64,000 bases of DNA from Schistocephalus solidus. Taxonomy: Eukaryota > Platyhelminthes > Cestoda > Diphyllobothriidea > Diphyllobothriidae. The translations under genes were made by a program, and so were the position numbers. The notes under the pieces were generated by a model. The model was given only the letters and a program-made list of their open reading frames with translations, was not told the origin of the DNA and made no database searches. Positions 31,501-43,429 of this stretch are shown piece after piece. Location: NCBI GenBank assembly GCA_017591395.1, contig WEDG01005317.1, forward strand, positions 1-64,000. Reading direction: 5' to 3'. Numbering within the stretch: the first letter of the stretch is position 1; every line of letters starts with the position of its first letter.

Positions 31501-31780
31501 ACACCTGCGACATCCAAGCCGCCCTTACTGCAGCCGGATACATGTACTGGAACCAGTTCGCGTGTGGCATGCTTAGATGGGCTGTCTAGATTTGTCGATC
31601 AATTTTTGCACAAGCTACCGGTACTGTGCCCACTCCGTGAGGCATGCGGTGGACCTTACCCCTTGTCCTGCGACCCTCTCAATCATGTGATATCCAAGCC
31701 GACCCTACTGCGGCCCGATACATGTAATGGGAACCAGTTTGTGTGTGGTACGCGTAGAAGTGTTGTTTAACTCTGTCAAT
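31501..31780. repeat. diverged two-copy tandem repeat, period about 180 bp
   Basis: CATCCAAGCCGCCCTTACTGCAGCC followed by GATACATGTA, GGAACCAGTT and GTGTGG recurs about 180 bp later as ATCCAAGCCGACCCTACTGCGGCC with the same followers. The rest has diverged. Confidence 0.65.
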
Positions 31781-32436
31781 TACCCATTCGAAAACGCATC
31801 TCAAACCATAAGAACTCTCTTGTGGCTTTTTCTACCAATCGTAGCGATACTGTAGCTAGGGTTTCAATGACATGCTTTTATTTCGATGTGTCTATAAGTA
31901 CATGCAGACCAGAGCATATGGTTCACACATCCTTTATTCAACGAGGAAAAACTGTTTTATTTCTCTACAGCTGTGCTCAGTCTACGCCGTCCTTTACTTT
32001 GTTTGGAAACCTTACTTATCGATGGTAGCAAATCTCACAGTGCTCCGATATAAAAACCATGAAAACGCCTTTGGTCTTCGAGTGTGTGTGCACATGATGC
32101 CGGAGACGAAAACAGAGGAATTTCTCTTAAGCTTGGGTATGGCTAGATGAGCAAGCATTATGACCGCCTGTTAAAAGAATGTCGGTTGTAGATGCGGATG
32201 GAGCTGCCGGGGGGAGAGTGGGCACAATAGGAGTACGGCGCAGCACAATCTGGCATACTGATAGTATAGTAATACGATTAATGGTGCAGATCTATCGCTG
32301 CATAGTGCACATCCGAGAATCCAAACTATCATCTCTGAGCATTGATCTTTAAACTAATTGGCAGCTTCGGGTATGGTGTTGGTGTCGCTTTCGTTCCTTT
32401 GAAAGTGTCCCTTCGTGTAGTTTGGTTTCTTGCAGG
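31781..32436. other. no gene seen
   Basis: No recognised content; two overlapping short frames at 31822-32150 have no features I can interpret. Confidence 0.4.
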
Positions 32437-32662
32437 ATAACCTATTTACTGGAGGTAGCCAGGTCATGCTGTCAGCGCTGTATTCTGAGACACACTCTAT
32501 GGTGCCCAACTCCATTACCTGGAGAAAATACCGGTGATTCTTATTTGCAACAGCTCATCCTTCATGCACAGAAGCCGAACTTCCCAAAGGCCGTTCCATT
32601 AGCTGGCATGCATGAACGCGTCTGGCCGGTAGTAAATAAGTTCATTGGCAGTTATGGGCTAC
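32437..32662 (+). CDS. possible single exon of an unidentified gene
   Basis: A good acceptor (TTTCTTGCAG) ends at 32436 and a strong donor (GTAAGT) begins at 32663. Between them one frame is open throughout, with ENTGDSYLQQLILHAQ and MHERVWPVVNKFIGSYGLR. I found no partner exon upstream or downstream, and a second frame is open for its first 100 bases. It may belong to a gene whose other exons I cannot recognise, or be chance. Confidence 0.2.
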
Positions 32663-34441
32663 GGTAAGTTATTTTGTTTAAGGAGATCGCTTTAAGCCAC
32701 TCCACTCTTCGCCTCGCATGCACCAACAAGGGCCCAGCTACTCGGTACATGATTGGAGATGTCGGCCAAGGCTAATGAGTATTTTCGAACAGTCATCACC
32801 GTGATTATTTATACTAATATTAGAAGTCGAAAAACCGACTACAGTGGAAGGACACGTGAAAATACCACGTTTATTCACGAGCCACAGTATCAAGAGGTGT
32901 AGATAAGATGAGAAACTCCGGCGTGCAAAGGAAAACAGCCGGGTAACATTAAGTCAATCGCTTTACTGAATAAGGGCGCGAGATCGAGGGAGGGGCAGGG
33001 TTAGTCAACAGGCGAAAATCTATCGTCAGACAAGGGACTTAAATTTAACCATTGTCCATTTCACGAGGGGAGATACTTCAAAAGCTTCTTCGAGTAGCTC
33101 ATACGGATCCATTTTTAACACCTAGTAAAGGAGATTTGAACAAGGTACTAATCGCATGGTCACACTGGTGATAGAAACTTATCCCAAAAACCCACTGAAA
33201 ATGACATTCTCATATTGGGGTACCAGATGACTGCTGTCGAAATTTGCTGCGAGATGCGACGAAGGCACATCCAGACAGTTGACCAGAGCATCGCATCTGT
33301 CAGGGAGCTCAAACAGAAGCGAGACATGCTCCATCTGATCTGTTTCGCGCAGATCGGTCAAACTGTGTGCGTCATGGGAAGGTTGATGAGAGAACTTGAC
33401 TGAATAGTTTGTACGACACATTTTACGTGTATGCAGGCAAGCATGTAAGCGGGAACCTACACAGCTCCGAGCGGGTGTGATATAGTTTCAGGAAGCCGAT
33501 TAAGCTATCTTTTATCACAAAGATTTTCCAAATGTTTGGGCTGTTGCATGTTTTGAACCCTAGGTAGTTGGCACGCTTGATGACAAGATAGAAACGAGTG
33601 GAATGATATGGGATGGCTCAGATGTAAGCGAACCCTTATAATTATAAAAAGTTTCAAATATCTGGAACAAGCTTTTATAACGCAAATTGAAAACAAACGT
33701 TTTAAATGTAAACGATTATGTAAAATACGGTTGTGCTGTTGTTCAAGGGTTAAACCAGTTATGTTTTTAAAATTGTGTCCAGTTATTCGTGTCTTTTAAC
33801 ACTAATAATTAGTGTTCTGTTACACTTGGTCCGCCCTTTGTGTAACTGGCGTGCTTTCGAAATTGAACTGCCATTTTTTCTGCTCTCCATCCGCATGTAA
33901 ATCTTCTTATATGTACATCGGTTGGCCTATTTTCCCCATTATATACCGATTTTCAACCCTCTTTGTATATTCGAACTACAATAATGAGGTCATCAGCTCA
34001 CGACCCTGCCACCATTTTGAAGGAAGTCCGATTTGGTCTATATTTTACGACTCTTTCTTGGACAATTCATCATGGTGTCGATAATTGCAGTCTTCGGCCA
34101 TTCGTTTGTGATATTCCGATTTTATGTGGCTTGTGTGCCCAATCTTATTCACGGTGAATGGAAGACTTTTTGCTGAAAATTTTCGAATTGTACTTTCAAA
34201 ATAAAGTGTACCTCTCTACTCTAGCCGGTTACTCTAGTTACCGCTCCGGATAAACAAGTTGCGTCTTAAGCTACGTAATATATTTAAGTAGTAAATATTA
34301 TATTATATTAATTCATGCTGCAACAAGTTGATCCTACCAGTATGCGGTCATTTCCATAAAAGCGAACGTCTGACCCATTTTACCCCTCTAAAAATCCGCA
34401 CCAATCCAACTTTTCGCTCAAGGCAAGTTAGTTGCTCTCAA
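32663..34441. other. no gene seen
   Basis: AT-rich. An 80-aa minus-strand frame at 33179-33421 (SLLFELPDRCDALVNCLDVP) has a plausible composition but no family that I recognise. Confidence 0.4.
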
Positions 34442-34625
34442 CACGTGTGCAACTTTAGCTGCGGGATCGAAAACTACGGTCACTATACGCATGTGCAACT
34501 ACAGCTACGGGATCGAAACTATGGTCACTATACACGTGTGCAACTATAGCTACGAGATTGAAAACCGCGGTCACTAGACGTAGGCAACTATAGCTACGGG
34601 ATCGAAAACTACGATCACTATAACT
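34442..34625. repeat. minisatellite, about four units of 46 bp
   Basis: The unit carries GTGCAACTATAGCTACGGGA, TCGAAAACTACGGTCACTATA and repeats at 34442, 34489, 34535 and about 34585 with point changes. Both strands stay open through it for that reason only. Confidence 0.85.
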
Positions 34626-36690
34626 AAAATTACCAAGTGTTACTGGAGCCAAGCGAAATCACATTCAATAGAGCTTTTATTTCGCCAAAAAAAATAACGG
34701 ACGAAAACGCATATTGAAGCAATATGAACTTAGGAAACTTTCCAATATATCTTGGCGATTCAGCCGTCAAAGTGTGGTCTGCATCTGAAAGGGCAGAGTA
34801 TTCACGTTGATACCCAAGCAAATTCAGGTACAAATGGCAGACCATCCTCATCGGCAATTGAGACTGACCATCTGTGGCAAATAGCAAAGAAATTGCCATT
34901 CGTCGATTAGTCTTCTACTCAAAGCTAGGACTGCTTTAATCGCACCCTACCGCTCTGTGTTCAGTATATATTGGTATCAAAAGTCCTTCATTTCCATACA
35001 CCTCGGTTAACATTCATGATTTATATTCACTATTACATCTTTAATTCAACACACGTGGGTAACAGTATTCGACATTAATGTTTTCACTAGATATATTTAC
35101 CAGAATTCCTGGTTAAATAAATGCAATCAAGGGATATAGCCTAATAATTAGGCTATTCGGTTGAATGCGATAAGGAAGGTGATCAATATGTCGAGAAATT
35201 GCGATAATTCTAAATAAATATCCTTCTCTGAGTCGAATTGCGGAACCGAAAAAGAGGTGCCTTGGTCTCGGTTTAGTGTTCAATGAATTCATTGACAAGT
35301 CAGCCTATTTCCTTAAAAATCTCCTAACTTAAGGGTGTTTCCTTCCAATACAGGCGACTGTGCATTACTAATACTGTCATATTCAACGTACACCCCTTTT
35401 CTCGTTTACCGCTGGTATCGGAAGCTTGATATATCGTAAAAATATGTTGACGATCCCTTCCCACCGGCCCCGTTTATGACACGGCACATGGTCCTAACAA
35501 TGGATACATGCTATCCCCCAACATTAGCGAACACACAGTACCCCGCAAGAGGTTTGAGAACGATGAGGGATGAAGGCGACCTAGTATTAGGGTAGACGCC
35601 CTTGTCCGCGTTAATAATAAGTCTTATTTTCTTGCATGGTTGCGGAAATCACAGTGAGTTTCGAAAGGAAGCAGAACGACCGCCGGCGTTCTGACTGAGG
35701 GCGACGTGTAGTGACCCGTCTCCAGACGCCGGCTGCACGACTGCGCCTCTTGCGCGCACTTGTATATACGCCCCAGCGGCAGGCGTTCGTCTGACACTAA
35801 GGACCGGTATGGTGCCCCCATCGCGTCAGGCCAGGTTACGAGACCGAGAAGCTGTCTGGTTGCGTCCAATCACAGCTATCCAAACCGAACAATCTACTTC
35901 CAGGCCGAGGCAAACGCTCCCTCGCTCAGGGCGCTCTAACGCCTGGCCCCGGTGGTTCTAGCGTGCCTGCTCTGGCTGCCAACTTGCTCCAACCTATTCT
36001 TCATTCACTATGTACAGAATCAAGCACTCATTCTATGGGCGTCCAGCTGCTCCTCGTCATATTTCAGACGGGGCGGTAAGCTCGTAGTGGTAACGGTTTG
36101 TCCATGCCGTAGGCGGTCACGACAGACGTATTACTTATAGGAGCGAGCTGTTGAAACCAGGCAACATGGTGTCATCGCCGCTGTTAGCAGGCTTCCTCTA
36201 TACACCGCTACTAATTGTTAAAGACTCCGAAGTAACGAAAAGGGTGAACAAAGCCGCTGCCGGAGTAGGATGATCGACAACTTGAAGGTTCCCAAATCAG
36301 TTGGCAGGGAAGACAATTAGATAGGCAAGCCATTACTTTACGCACAACAGTGCACGCTTTCTCACCAGGTGATTGTCAGCCGAAATCCATGCGCCCAAAC
36401 TTCGTCCGGCTGCAGCCAATCGGTGAAGAGAAAAATATCGATCGGCATCATGGCGTCGTAGGCTAGAGGTAGTCACGCGCGTACGCAGAGCCTGTCGGGC
36501 GTGTACTTACTTGTACTTGTTACGGCTGCGATCATATCTGATCTAGCCGGCACCGATGATTTGACGTATCTTACCTCTCTACGCGTGATGATTCGCGGCA
36601 GCAGATCTGGACAGCTCAACTCATTCTTTTCTCCAATGACGGACGCCGAATACTGAAGGTCCAAGCAACGACTCCATGTCTTGCCGAACC
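34626..36690. other. no gene seen; GC-rich island at 35640-35960
   Basis: Mostly AT-rich. An 89-aa minus frame at 34630-34899 is unidentified. Bases 35640-35960 are distinctly GC-rich against both sides, which suggests an inserted repeat, but I found neither ends nor a second copy. Confidence 0.4.
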
Positions 36691-37210
36691 ATGTCAAGTC
36701 AGGTTTTTAGTTGACATTCTCTTCGATGCCGGATCGAGAGCAGTAGAACTGAGCTCACGAGGCGGGCGATGGAGAACATGTCCAAACCACCTCAGTTGTC
36801 TTTCTTGGATGGCCTGCGATATCCTTGCGATATTGTCGCAGCGAGTGCGAACTGTCTCCTTTGAGACGAATTCGGTATACTTCACTCGAAGGATGGTCCT
36901 CAGGTAACGATGGTCAAATAACTCCGGTCTTCTCTCATCTTCCACGTGCAAGATCCAGTATTCACAACCGTAGAGGATGCACGGTACACTCGGACCTGCA
37001 TTGCAACGAAGAGGTCGTGTCGGGCCCATAGGCACTTTCTAAGGATCGAGAAAACCCGGCGAGTGGCGTCGATTCGGGAGGCAATGTCGTTGTTACTTTG
37101 TTCATTGGTCAGCATCGTTGCCCCGAGATATTTGAAACTGTTACTTCTTAAAGTTGACAGTCATTAATTCCGAGGGGTGTTTTCTCCTCGTTAGGCACAC
37201 AGCTCGAAGA

Positions 37211-37426
37211 CTATTTGGTCTTCCCAGTGTTTATGGATAGGCCAGTCGAAGTAGCGATCTCATTCACCTGTGACCCCACAGACTGTAGATCACCAAAGCT
37301 TGAAGCTACCAAGGCGATATCGTCTGCGTAGTCTAGGTCAGTCAGGCGGCGACCGGATACAAATTCCACACCATCATAACCATGAAGGTCTCTTCCGAGA
37401 ATCCAGTCAATGACGTAGTTGAACAA
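37211..37426 (-). pseudogene. RT active-site fragment of the RTE-like element
   Basis: FNYVIDWILGRDLHGYDGVEF and DLDYADDIALVASSFGDLQS followed by ATSTGLSINTGKTK form the YADD active site and the following G...N..KT block of RTE-type reverse transcriptase. The frame then meets a stop. Confidence 0.8.
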
Positions 37427-37680
37427 AACGGGCGATATAATGCAACCTTTTCGAACAGCAGATTAGACAGCGAAGGGTTGGGAGAGATTGTTATGTACGA
37501 GGACTCGCGCAGTGGTGGATCAATAGTAGGCAACGATTTTGGCCGGCACACTAGCTGGTTCCATTATTTGCCACAAGTACTCGTGATGGACAGAACCGAA
37601 CGCAGCGGCGAAGTTAACAAAGAAGACAGCCATCAGTAGCCATGACAGAATTCCAGAATGCCCCTTGGCGTGTATATCTT

Positions 37681-37968
37681 GCCCACATACCCACGCCCAG
37701 CTCGGAATCCGACTTGTTTGTGCCTTATCCTAGAGTAAAGTACAGATTGAAACCATCTGAGAAGGACAACAGTGAAGATCTTCGCAGCAACCTCGCGGTA
37801 ATTCTCCCACTTTGTCTTACCTCCCTCCACACATTTACGCCCAGCTCGGAATTCGACTTGGTTGGGCCTCGTCCTAGAGTCACGTACAGACTCAACCTGC
37901 CTGAGAGGGACAATAGTGAGGACCTTCACAACAACGTCGAGGAGGTTTATGTTGCTGTATTTTCCACA
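37681..37968. repeat. diverged 144-bp tandem duplication inside RT
   Basis: ACGCCCAGCTCGGAAT begins at 37693 and again, one base changed, at 37837. The following 120 bp align (CCTAGAGT.A.GTACAGA, GACAA.AGTGA, CTTC). In protein terms the blocks RQVESVRDSRTRPNQVEFRAG and RWFQSVLYSRIRHKQVGFRAG repeat. Confidence 0.75.
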
Positions 37969-38654
37969 CTTCGTCTTATCTGCCTTCTTGAAGACAGACA
38001 AGAGGGTGCCCGAACCCCAATCATTAGGAACTATTTCGTCTATCCACACTTTCTCAATCACCTCATGTAGCCAGGGCGCCAGAGTGTCGACAAATTCCTT
38101 GTAGGTTTCAGTGGGTAAACTGTACTCTCAGGGTGCCTTGTTGTTGGGCAGCTTCTGTTTTGCATCGACAAATTCTCCCTCGGAAGGGGATCGGATGACA
38201 CTGCATAGGCTGGAGAGCGATGAAACTCCGTTGCAGAGGATAGCGAGTGTGTGATTAGTTGCTCGGCAAAGTTAAGGAGGTGCTCTAAGTACTCACGCCA
38301 GCAATCGAGTTCGGCCAAGTTGTCAGCAATAAAGCCACCATTCACATCACGAGCAGGGTCACTCAGTTTCGAGGGTTCACTCCTAACTTGGGGATATTTT
38401 TAAGTTTGCGAGTGTCACTCACGTTTGAGGCCTACTCTATGGAGGTCGCTATTTCAGACTAATATTTAGGTTGGTCATCCCTAGTCGACTTTGCTGTCAT
38501 TTTCCGAAGTTGGTGGAAAGAAACATCATTGCAGGATCCGGCTCGAGTCGACTGGGCAGACAACTGCAGGGATATTCCACTGCGGCGCTGCTGAGTGAAT
38601 CCGAGAATTTTCTTGGCCACTCCATAGACGGATGTCTTCAGGGATTACTATTGT

Positions 38655-39179
38655 TCACTGCCTTCTCCGTTGGCTCGGGTGTTGAAATGGGACGGGATTG
38701 CTATGTTCAGTTTCGACAGTGCTGGGTTGCCATATTTCTGCGATATAAATGCGTCTCACACGTGGCATTTTGGGTGCGGAGAAAAGGTGCACTTTCAGGC
38801 ATGTGCGAACCAGAACATGGACAGACTCCTGGACGTTACAAGTTTTGAAACCACACATCGATCTGCTATCGTGAACCCAGCTGAGGAACCTCGAACGAAC
38901 TAGGATGCAGTCAAGGTGACTTGCGGTATGGCCTTCGTTTGAATACAAAGTCAGCAGATGTTTGTGGTGGTGCTGTAAGCACGAGTTCGTGACAAACAGT
39001 CGGCTCTGATCAGCAGAATTCAGCATTCTCTCACCCTTGTCGCCTCGGGAGCCAAACCCGAACCGGCCAATAAGGTGACTATTTGACGAGTCCCCGGGTC
39101 CAGTCCTACCATTCCACGGAGAAGACGGAGATGTTGGTAAAGTGACCCGGTTCGCTTGTTCCGAGTGAGCGATAGCCAC
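38655..39179 (-). pseudogene. endonuclease domain of the RTE-like element
   Basis: A 174-aa frame contains GRFGFGSRGDKGERMLN, corresponding to the GDFN...G region; TASHLDCILVRSRF, the LDYI block; and ESVHVLVRTCLKVHL, the SDH block with Asp changed to Val. The catalytic Asp-His pair is therefore damaged. The N-terminal WNVRT block lies in another frame at about 39390. Confidence 0.75.
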
Positions 39180-39545
39180 ACTGTGTCTACCAGATGAGTC
39201 ACCTGGGCCACTGTAGTAAAGGGTGAATTGAGATTTGACTTCCGGGATCTTTATTTCTCTTACACCTGAGTCTGTTAGTCAGATAGGCAGCACACTATGT
39301 TGTACTGATAAAGGCTGCGCTCCGTCAGACTTTGTGTACCAGGGTCCAGAAAAGTTCGCACATTCCAGCATCCAAAACCAAGAATCCGTTCCCCGAGTGA
39401 GTAGTCCAGCTCGTATACTATTCGCCCGCACCATTTGACCAGGGTTGTGGAGCGCATCGGTTCTTGTGAACGCCATAGCATGGATCATGAGGTTTCTTAA
39501 GGTTCCAAAAACCACTCAGATTGTTTGTTTGAGATTATCCCCCCT

Positions 39546-40558
39546 CTAGCGCCTTGGTTCATGAACCAGGCGGGCAAGATTTATTTAATGTTAGTAATGT
39601 CACTGCTGGTCCACGACTGCTTATTCGTCAGACTCGAGAGTCTGCTTATTTCGCAGCTAACCTTCACTTAAGGCCGTTCCACTATCAACCACCTATGGAC
39701 GCACCGGGTAGCCAGCAGCTAGGCTAATGGGTAACCCATCTTCGCGTGTGATCTGGACCGCAACCGATATGGGTAAATGGTGATCACGGCCGTGAGAGCG
39801 AGCAGCAGCAGCAGCAGCAGCGAACAGCATATCTCGCCACGAATGTAAGAGTATGCCATTCGTTGATTTAGTAGACTACCAGATATCCGGGAAGTGATCA
39901 CAGTAAAAATACGTTGTTTTCACTCTCAGGACCCTAAATCAGAATTTCGAGATTATCAGTTGGCATCTACTGCGGTTGATAAGGGAAACTACCTAGCCTG
40001 TCTTGGCAGTCATTCCGCCGATGATTGGTCAAAAGTGCTTTTTCTGTAGTTTTTGAAGATAAAATTACTGCTGAGATAAATTTGAACAAAAGAGCAGAAA
40101 ATTGGCTCCGTATGTCTGGCAGATAAGTTGTTTGATGTTTTCGTGAATTCCTGCGACGTAGACACTCCCTGTAGGTGAAAGAAAGGCAGCCTACCATAAA
40201 TGCGCGGACCAGAAGCCGCCCTCACACGGCTAGGCGTAACATCTGGGTTTGAGTGTTAATTCCCATTTTTATGTACTCACAGACTTTTTGCCAAGCCCCA
40301 ATACAGATAACATTTTGGCTATGTTCCCGTAGAGCAGAGGTTGACAAACTCCGGTCTTTAGACTAGATACAGTCTAGCTGGTATTCCAGTTCGTCCTAAC
40401 ACCCCTCTAGTTAATTATTGTTGGATCAGGCCTAATTGAATTGTCACGGTTTTGTTCCGCTTCATTACTGCTGGTTGCAGCTCAAGCTGTGGCTCTTACC
40501 GGGGTCAAGGCTTGTTGTGCGCACGTGTGTGCTGTGACGTGCGAAGCAATTCTATTTC
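39546..40558. other. no gene seen; short (AGC)n run
   Basis: No recognised frame. A run of about six AGC triplets lies at 39798-39817. Confidence 0.45.
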
Positions 40559-41277
40559 ATGGTCATATTACAGACATCGAGTTCCCACACAGTAACCCCA
40601 ATTTCTAGGCTTAAACAGCAGAAGCAACGCGCAGCTACCAGTCTCCGGAAAGTTGACCTCGAACGTCGTGTCTTCAACCCCGAATGGACTGACGATTTAT
40701 TATTCGTCCAACGCGGCAACAAAGGGCTTTCAAACGTTCTCTGACGAGGTTTGGCTCTGTCGGTTCGGCTTTCTCACTGATATCAGCTCTCACCTTAACA
40801 AACTTAACCTGCAGCTTCAAGGACGTGATGTGCTCATCACGAATATGGAAGCCCACGTGCGGACATTCGAAGCAAAGCTGATTCTATAAGGGCAACTATG
40901 CCCATTTACCCGTAGCTCACCCAGTGTGATGCAGCCCTCGTTGACACCAAGAAATGCATCAGTGTGCTGTCAACCCTGAAGAATGAATTCTCTTCGCGCT
41001 TCACTGATGTGCGTTCTCATTCGCAAGAGTTCAAGATTGTCAGCACTCCTTTTGACTTTCCCCAACGATAATGTCCACCTCTGATGTGCAATTGGAGTTG
41101 ATTGAGTTGCAGGCTTCGGACGTTCTCTTGTCCAAGTTAACTTCTTGCATTACTCTCATTGACTTCTACCGTCAGCTGCCACATGCTCGGTTTCCAATGT
41201 TGTCAGCCCGTGCCAAGCGTGTGATCGCAATGTTTGGCAGCACTTACAACAGCATACAACATCATGTTTCCCCTTGA
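40559..41277 (+). pseudogene. hAT-type transposase remnant (GTF2IRD2/ZBED5-like)
   Basis: Three pieces of one protein family line up on the plus strand. KVDLERRVFNPEWTDDLLFV (40559-40744) is the N-terminal block before the zinc finger. WLCRFGFLTDISSHLNKLNLQLQGRD (40653-40889) is the block about two thirds along. MSTSDVQLELIELQASD, FYRQLPHARFPMLSARAKRV and IAMFGSTY (41071-41277) form the C-terminal hAT dimerisation region. Between the first and second pieces the zinc finger and most of the catalytic core are missing, and stops separate the second and third. AATAAA follows near 41296. It was a transposase or a domesticated relative and is now dead. Confidence 0.75.
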
Positions 41278-43429
41278 TCGAACTGTATTTTTGAATAATA
41301 AACGTTTCCTTGGACACCTTGTTTCTTCTGGCCTAGTGTGCCTTCTTGACCTCCTGAAATGACCTAGTAGTCCGAAAAGTTTGCAGATACAGTAATCATC
41401 TGAAAAGTACTGCACGAAATAAGGCTATCAACTTTTTTCCGGCGCATCGCTAAGTGCCGATGTCCAGTCTATTTCGCCTTGCTGCAATGATGGTTTATCA
41501 ATGAGAGGTTGTTTGTCTCCGGCACTATAGAACACGATTTCCAGTAACAACTAAAGCCGGTGAGATGTCATAGAGAATACATGTCTCCTTGAAATCGAGC
41601 GAACAAAGGCACTCAAAGTTGAGGTGAAAAAACGTGTCGAAAACAACTGTGCGCCCAGCAGCTGAAAGATTCGGCCGAATCGACCCAAGAAGGACGAATG
41701 ATCAATCGGAACCGCGCTCCCAATCGTTCTCATCGCGGACCACGCGCAGGACAGGTATTGCACTTAGGTAGTAGTAATGGTAGAAGTAGTATTAGTACAA
41801 GTTCTACCGCTAAAAAACCCACACCGATATATCCCCTGCAATCCAAATAAGATGCGTACATAGGTAATGAGACGAAGATTACAGTTTCAGACTGAGTCTC
41901 GTCGCAACACGTTAAACGACAAAGTTAAGCCGGACGACGTGGGTTTCCCAATTATCGCTGAGACTGTTGTGAGAACCAGGATGATATAACTCACGCTTAT
42001 TTCATTGTGAGCAGCTCCGCCCAGAAGCGGTCAAACATTTTTCAAACGCCCTCAGTCGTTCTAGCACGTGGAGGGGCCTGCAGAGCACTAAAGCGTCAGT
42101 CAGTCTTGTCAATCTTGTCCATCCCCTGGACTTCCGACTTGGAGACTCGTCAGGATGATAGCAACACAAAAACCGGTAATCCAGCGAGCACGCTGCCGGC
42201 TTTAATTCCCAATATGTACACGAATCAGACGATGCATACAGACAAGCACTAACTGGAGGTGCTACAAATTTCAGCAGTCATTTACGACGGATCGCTCGGA
42301 TTTTTCACATGTTGATGAATATGTATGGTTTCGAGAAGCCCTCCGACATACAGCCCTTCAGCCTGGCCCTCTCCGTTAGCTCGCAGAGGGTTACAAGCAG
42401 CGAAAATTTTCCAGGATACCGTTCCCATGCGGACGCAGACCGTCCACTCCTTAGTGATCTGTCCGTTCATCCTCCTGTCTTAACTCATTTCAGAACTGCC
42501 AGCAAACGCTGGTTCTACATTGCCTATTGGTATGCTTTTGTATCCTCTGTGCAGTTTCCAAAGTAGGCCTTTGGCTCCTTTGCGATTAAAGTTTGGTAGA
42601 TCTTAGAAGTTCTAGTGAGGTTAGATCTGGCATTTCTCTCGACCATTGGTGTAACAATAATGGCGTTGATGCAAACATCCCTGGATAATACTTTGCTCAA
42701 CGTCCTCATGACTGTGCCGGAACTTAAGCATCCTTCGCCACTGGCGATGATAGTGACATGCTCACAGAAACAGCTTGGGGTGCAACATTGCCTGTGGCTT
42801 GCCAGTCAACCCGATGAGATGCAAATAGCTCTAAACAGAATTGTGACTCCTAACGGTGCCCGAGATTTTTAATTCATCACCAGCCACCCGACTTCTGAAT
42901 GGTATAAATCCATTCCCACTGACACAATCACCACCATGAATCACATTGTCTCCATAAACGGCACGTGAGACGAAAACTCCGCCACACGTCCTCATCGGGG
43001 TTACCAGTCAGTCTTGGACATCCCGTATCTAGAACGACCTCATGACGCCGCATCATCGGGTAATTCCCGGCCGGTGTTTAGGCAACAATCGTTCATTTGA
43101 GTTAATCCAGAGCGCTTGGCACGTTTGGTAGCGTTGGTATCAAGGCGGGAGACAGCACTTTGGCAGCGGGGCACCTCTCGTGCCACGATTACAGTAACTA
43201 TACCTCCGCGCTTGCTGCTATTAACCAAAGATAACTATTCATAACCGCATTTGAGTCTCGCTTAAACTAATCCCTTACCGCGCGCACCCGCAACTAAGGA
43301 AATAACACGACACATAACGCATCTGGAGTCACCAAACAATTGTTCGGTTAAAACAGTTCAGTAACCCCATATCCAGTAAGGTGGAATTCCAAAACTGAAC
43401 ACACCGACAACCGGCAGTTTATTTTCCAA
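41278..43429. other. no gene recognised
   Basis: Short open frames at 42007-42252, 42309-42566 and 42615-42872 on the plus strand have mixed composition without known motifs. Between 42880 and 43230 both strands are unusually open, with QSAVSRLDTNATKRA on the minus strand, which may be a retroelement relic. RPL5 ends just to the right. Confidence 0.35.
43418..43423 (-). terminator. poly(A) signal of RPL5
   Basis: AATAAA on the minus strand, seven bases after the stop codon at 43432-43430. Position is unusually close, implying a very short 3'UTR. Confidence 0.6.

Larger units (their letters stand above)
36691..39545 (-). mobile_element. RTE-like non-LTR retrotransposon, heavily decayed
   Basis: On the minus strand: endonuclease start (GFGCWNVRTFLDPG, near 39390), endonuclease body (GRFGFGSRGDKGERMLN, LDCILVRSRF, VHVLVRTCLKV; 38655-39179), linker (38058-38345), RT blocks (37633-38061), active site LTDLDYADDIALVASSF (37211-37426) and the C-terminal region with ILYGCEYWILHVEDERRPELFDHR and QLRWFGHVLHRPP (36694-37035). 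Order and motifs fit the RTE/SR2-type family of flatworms. The YADD active site survives but frames are broken throughout and a 144-bp segment is duplicated within RT. Confidence 0.82.
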
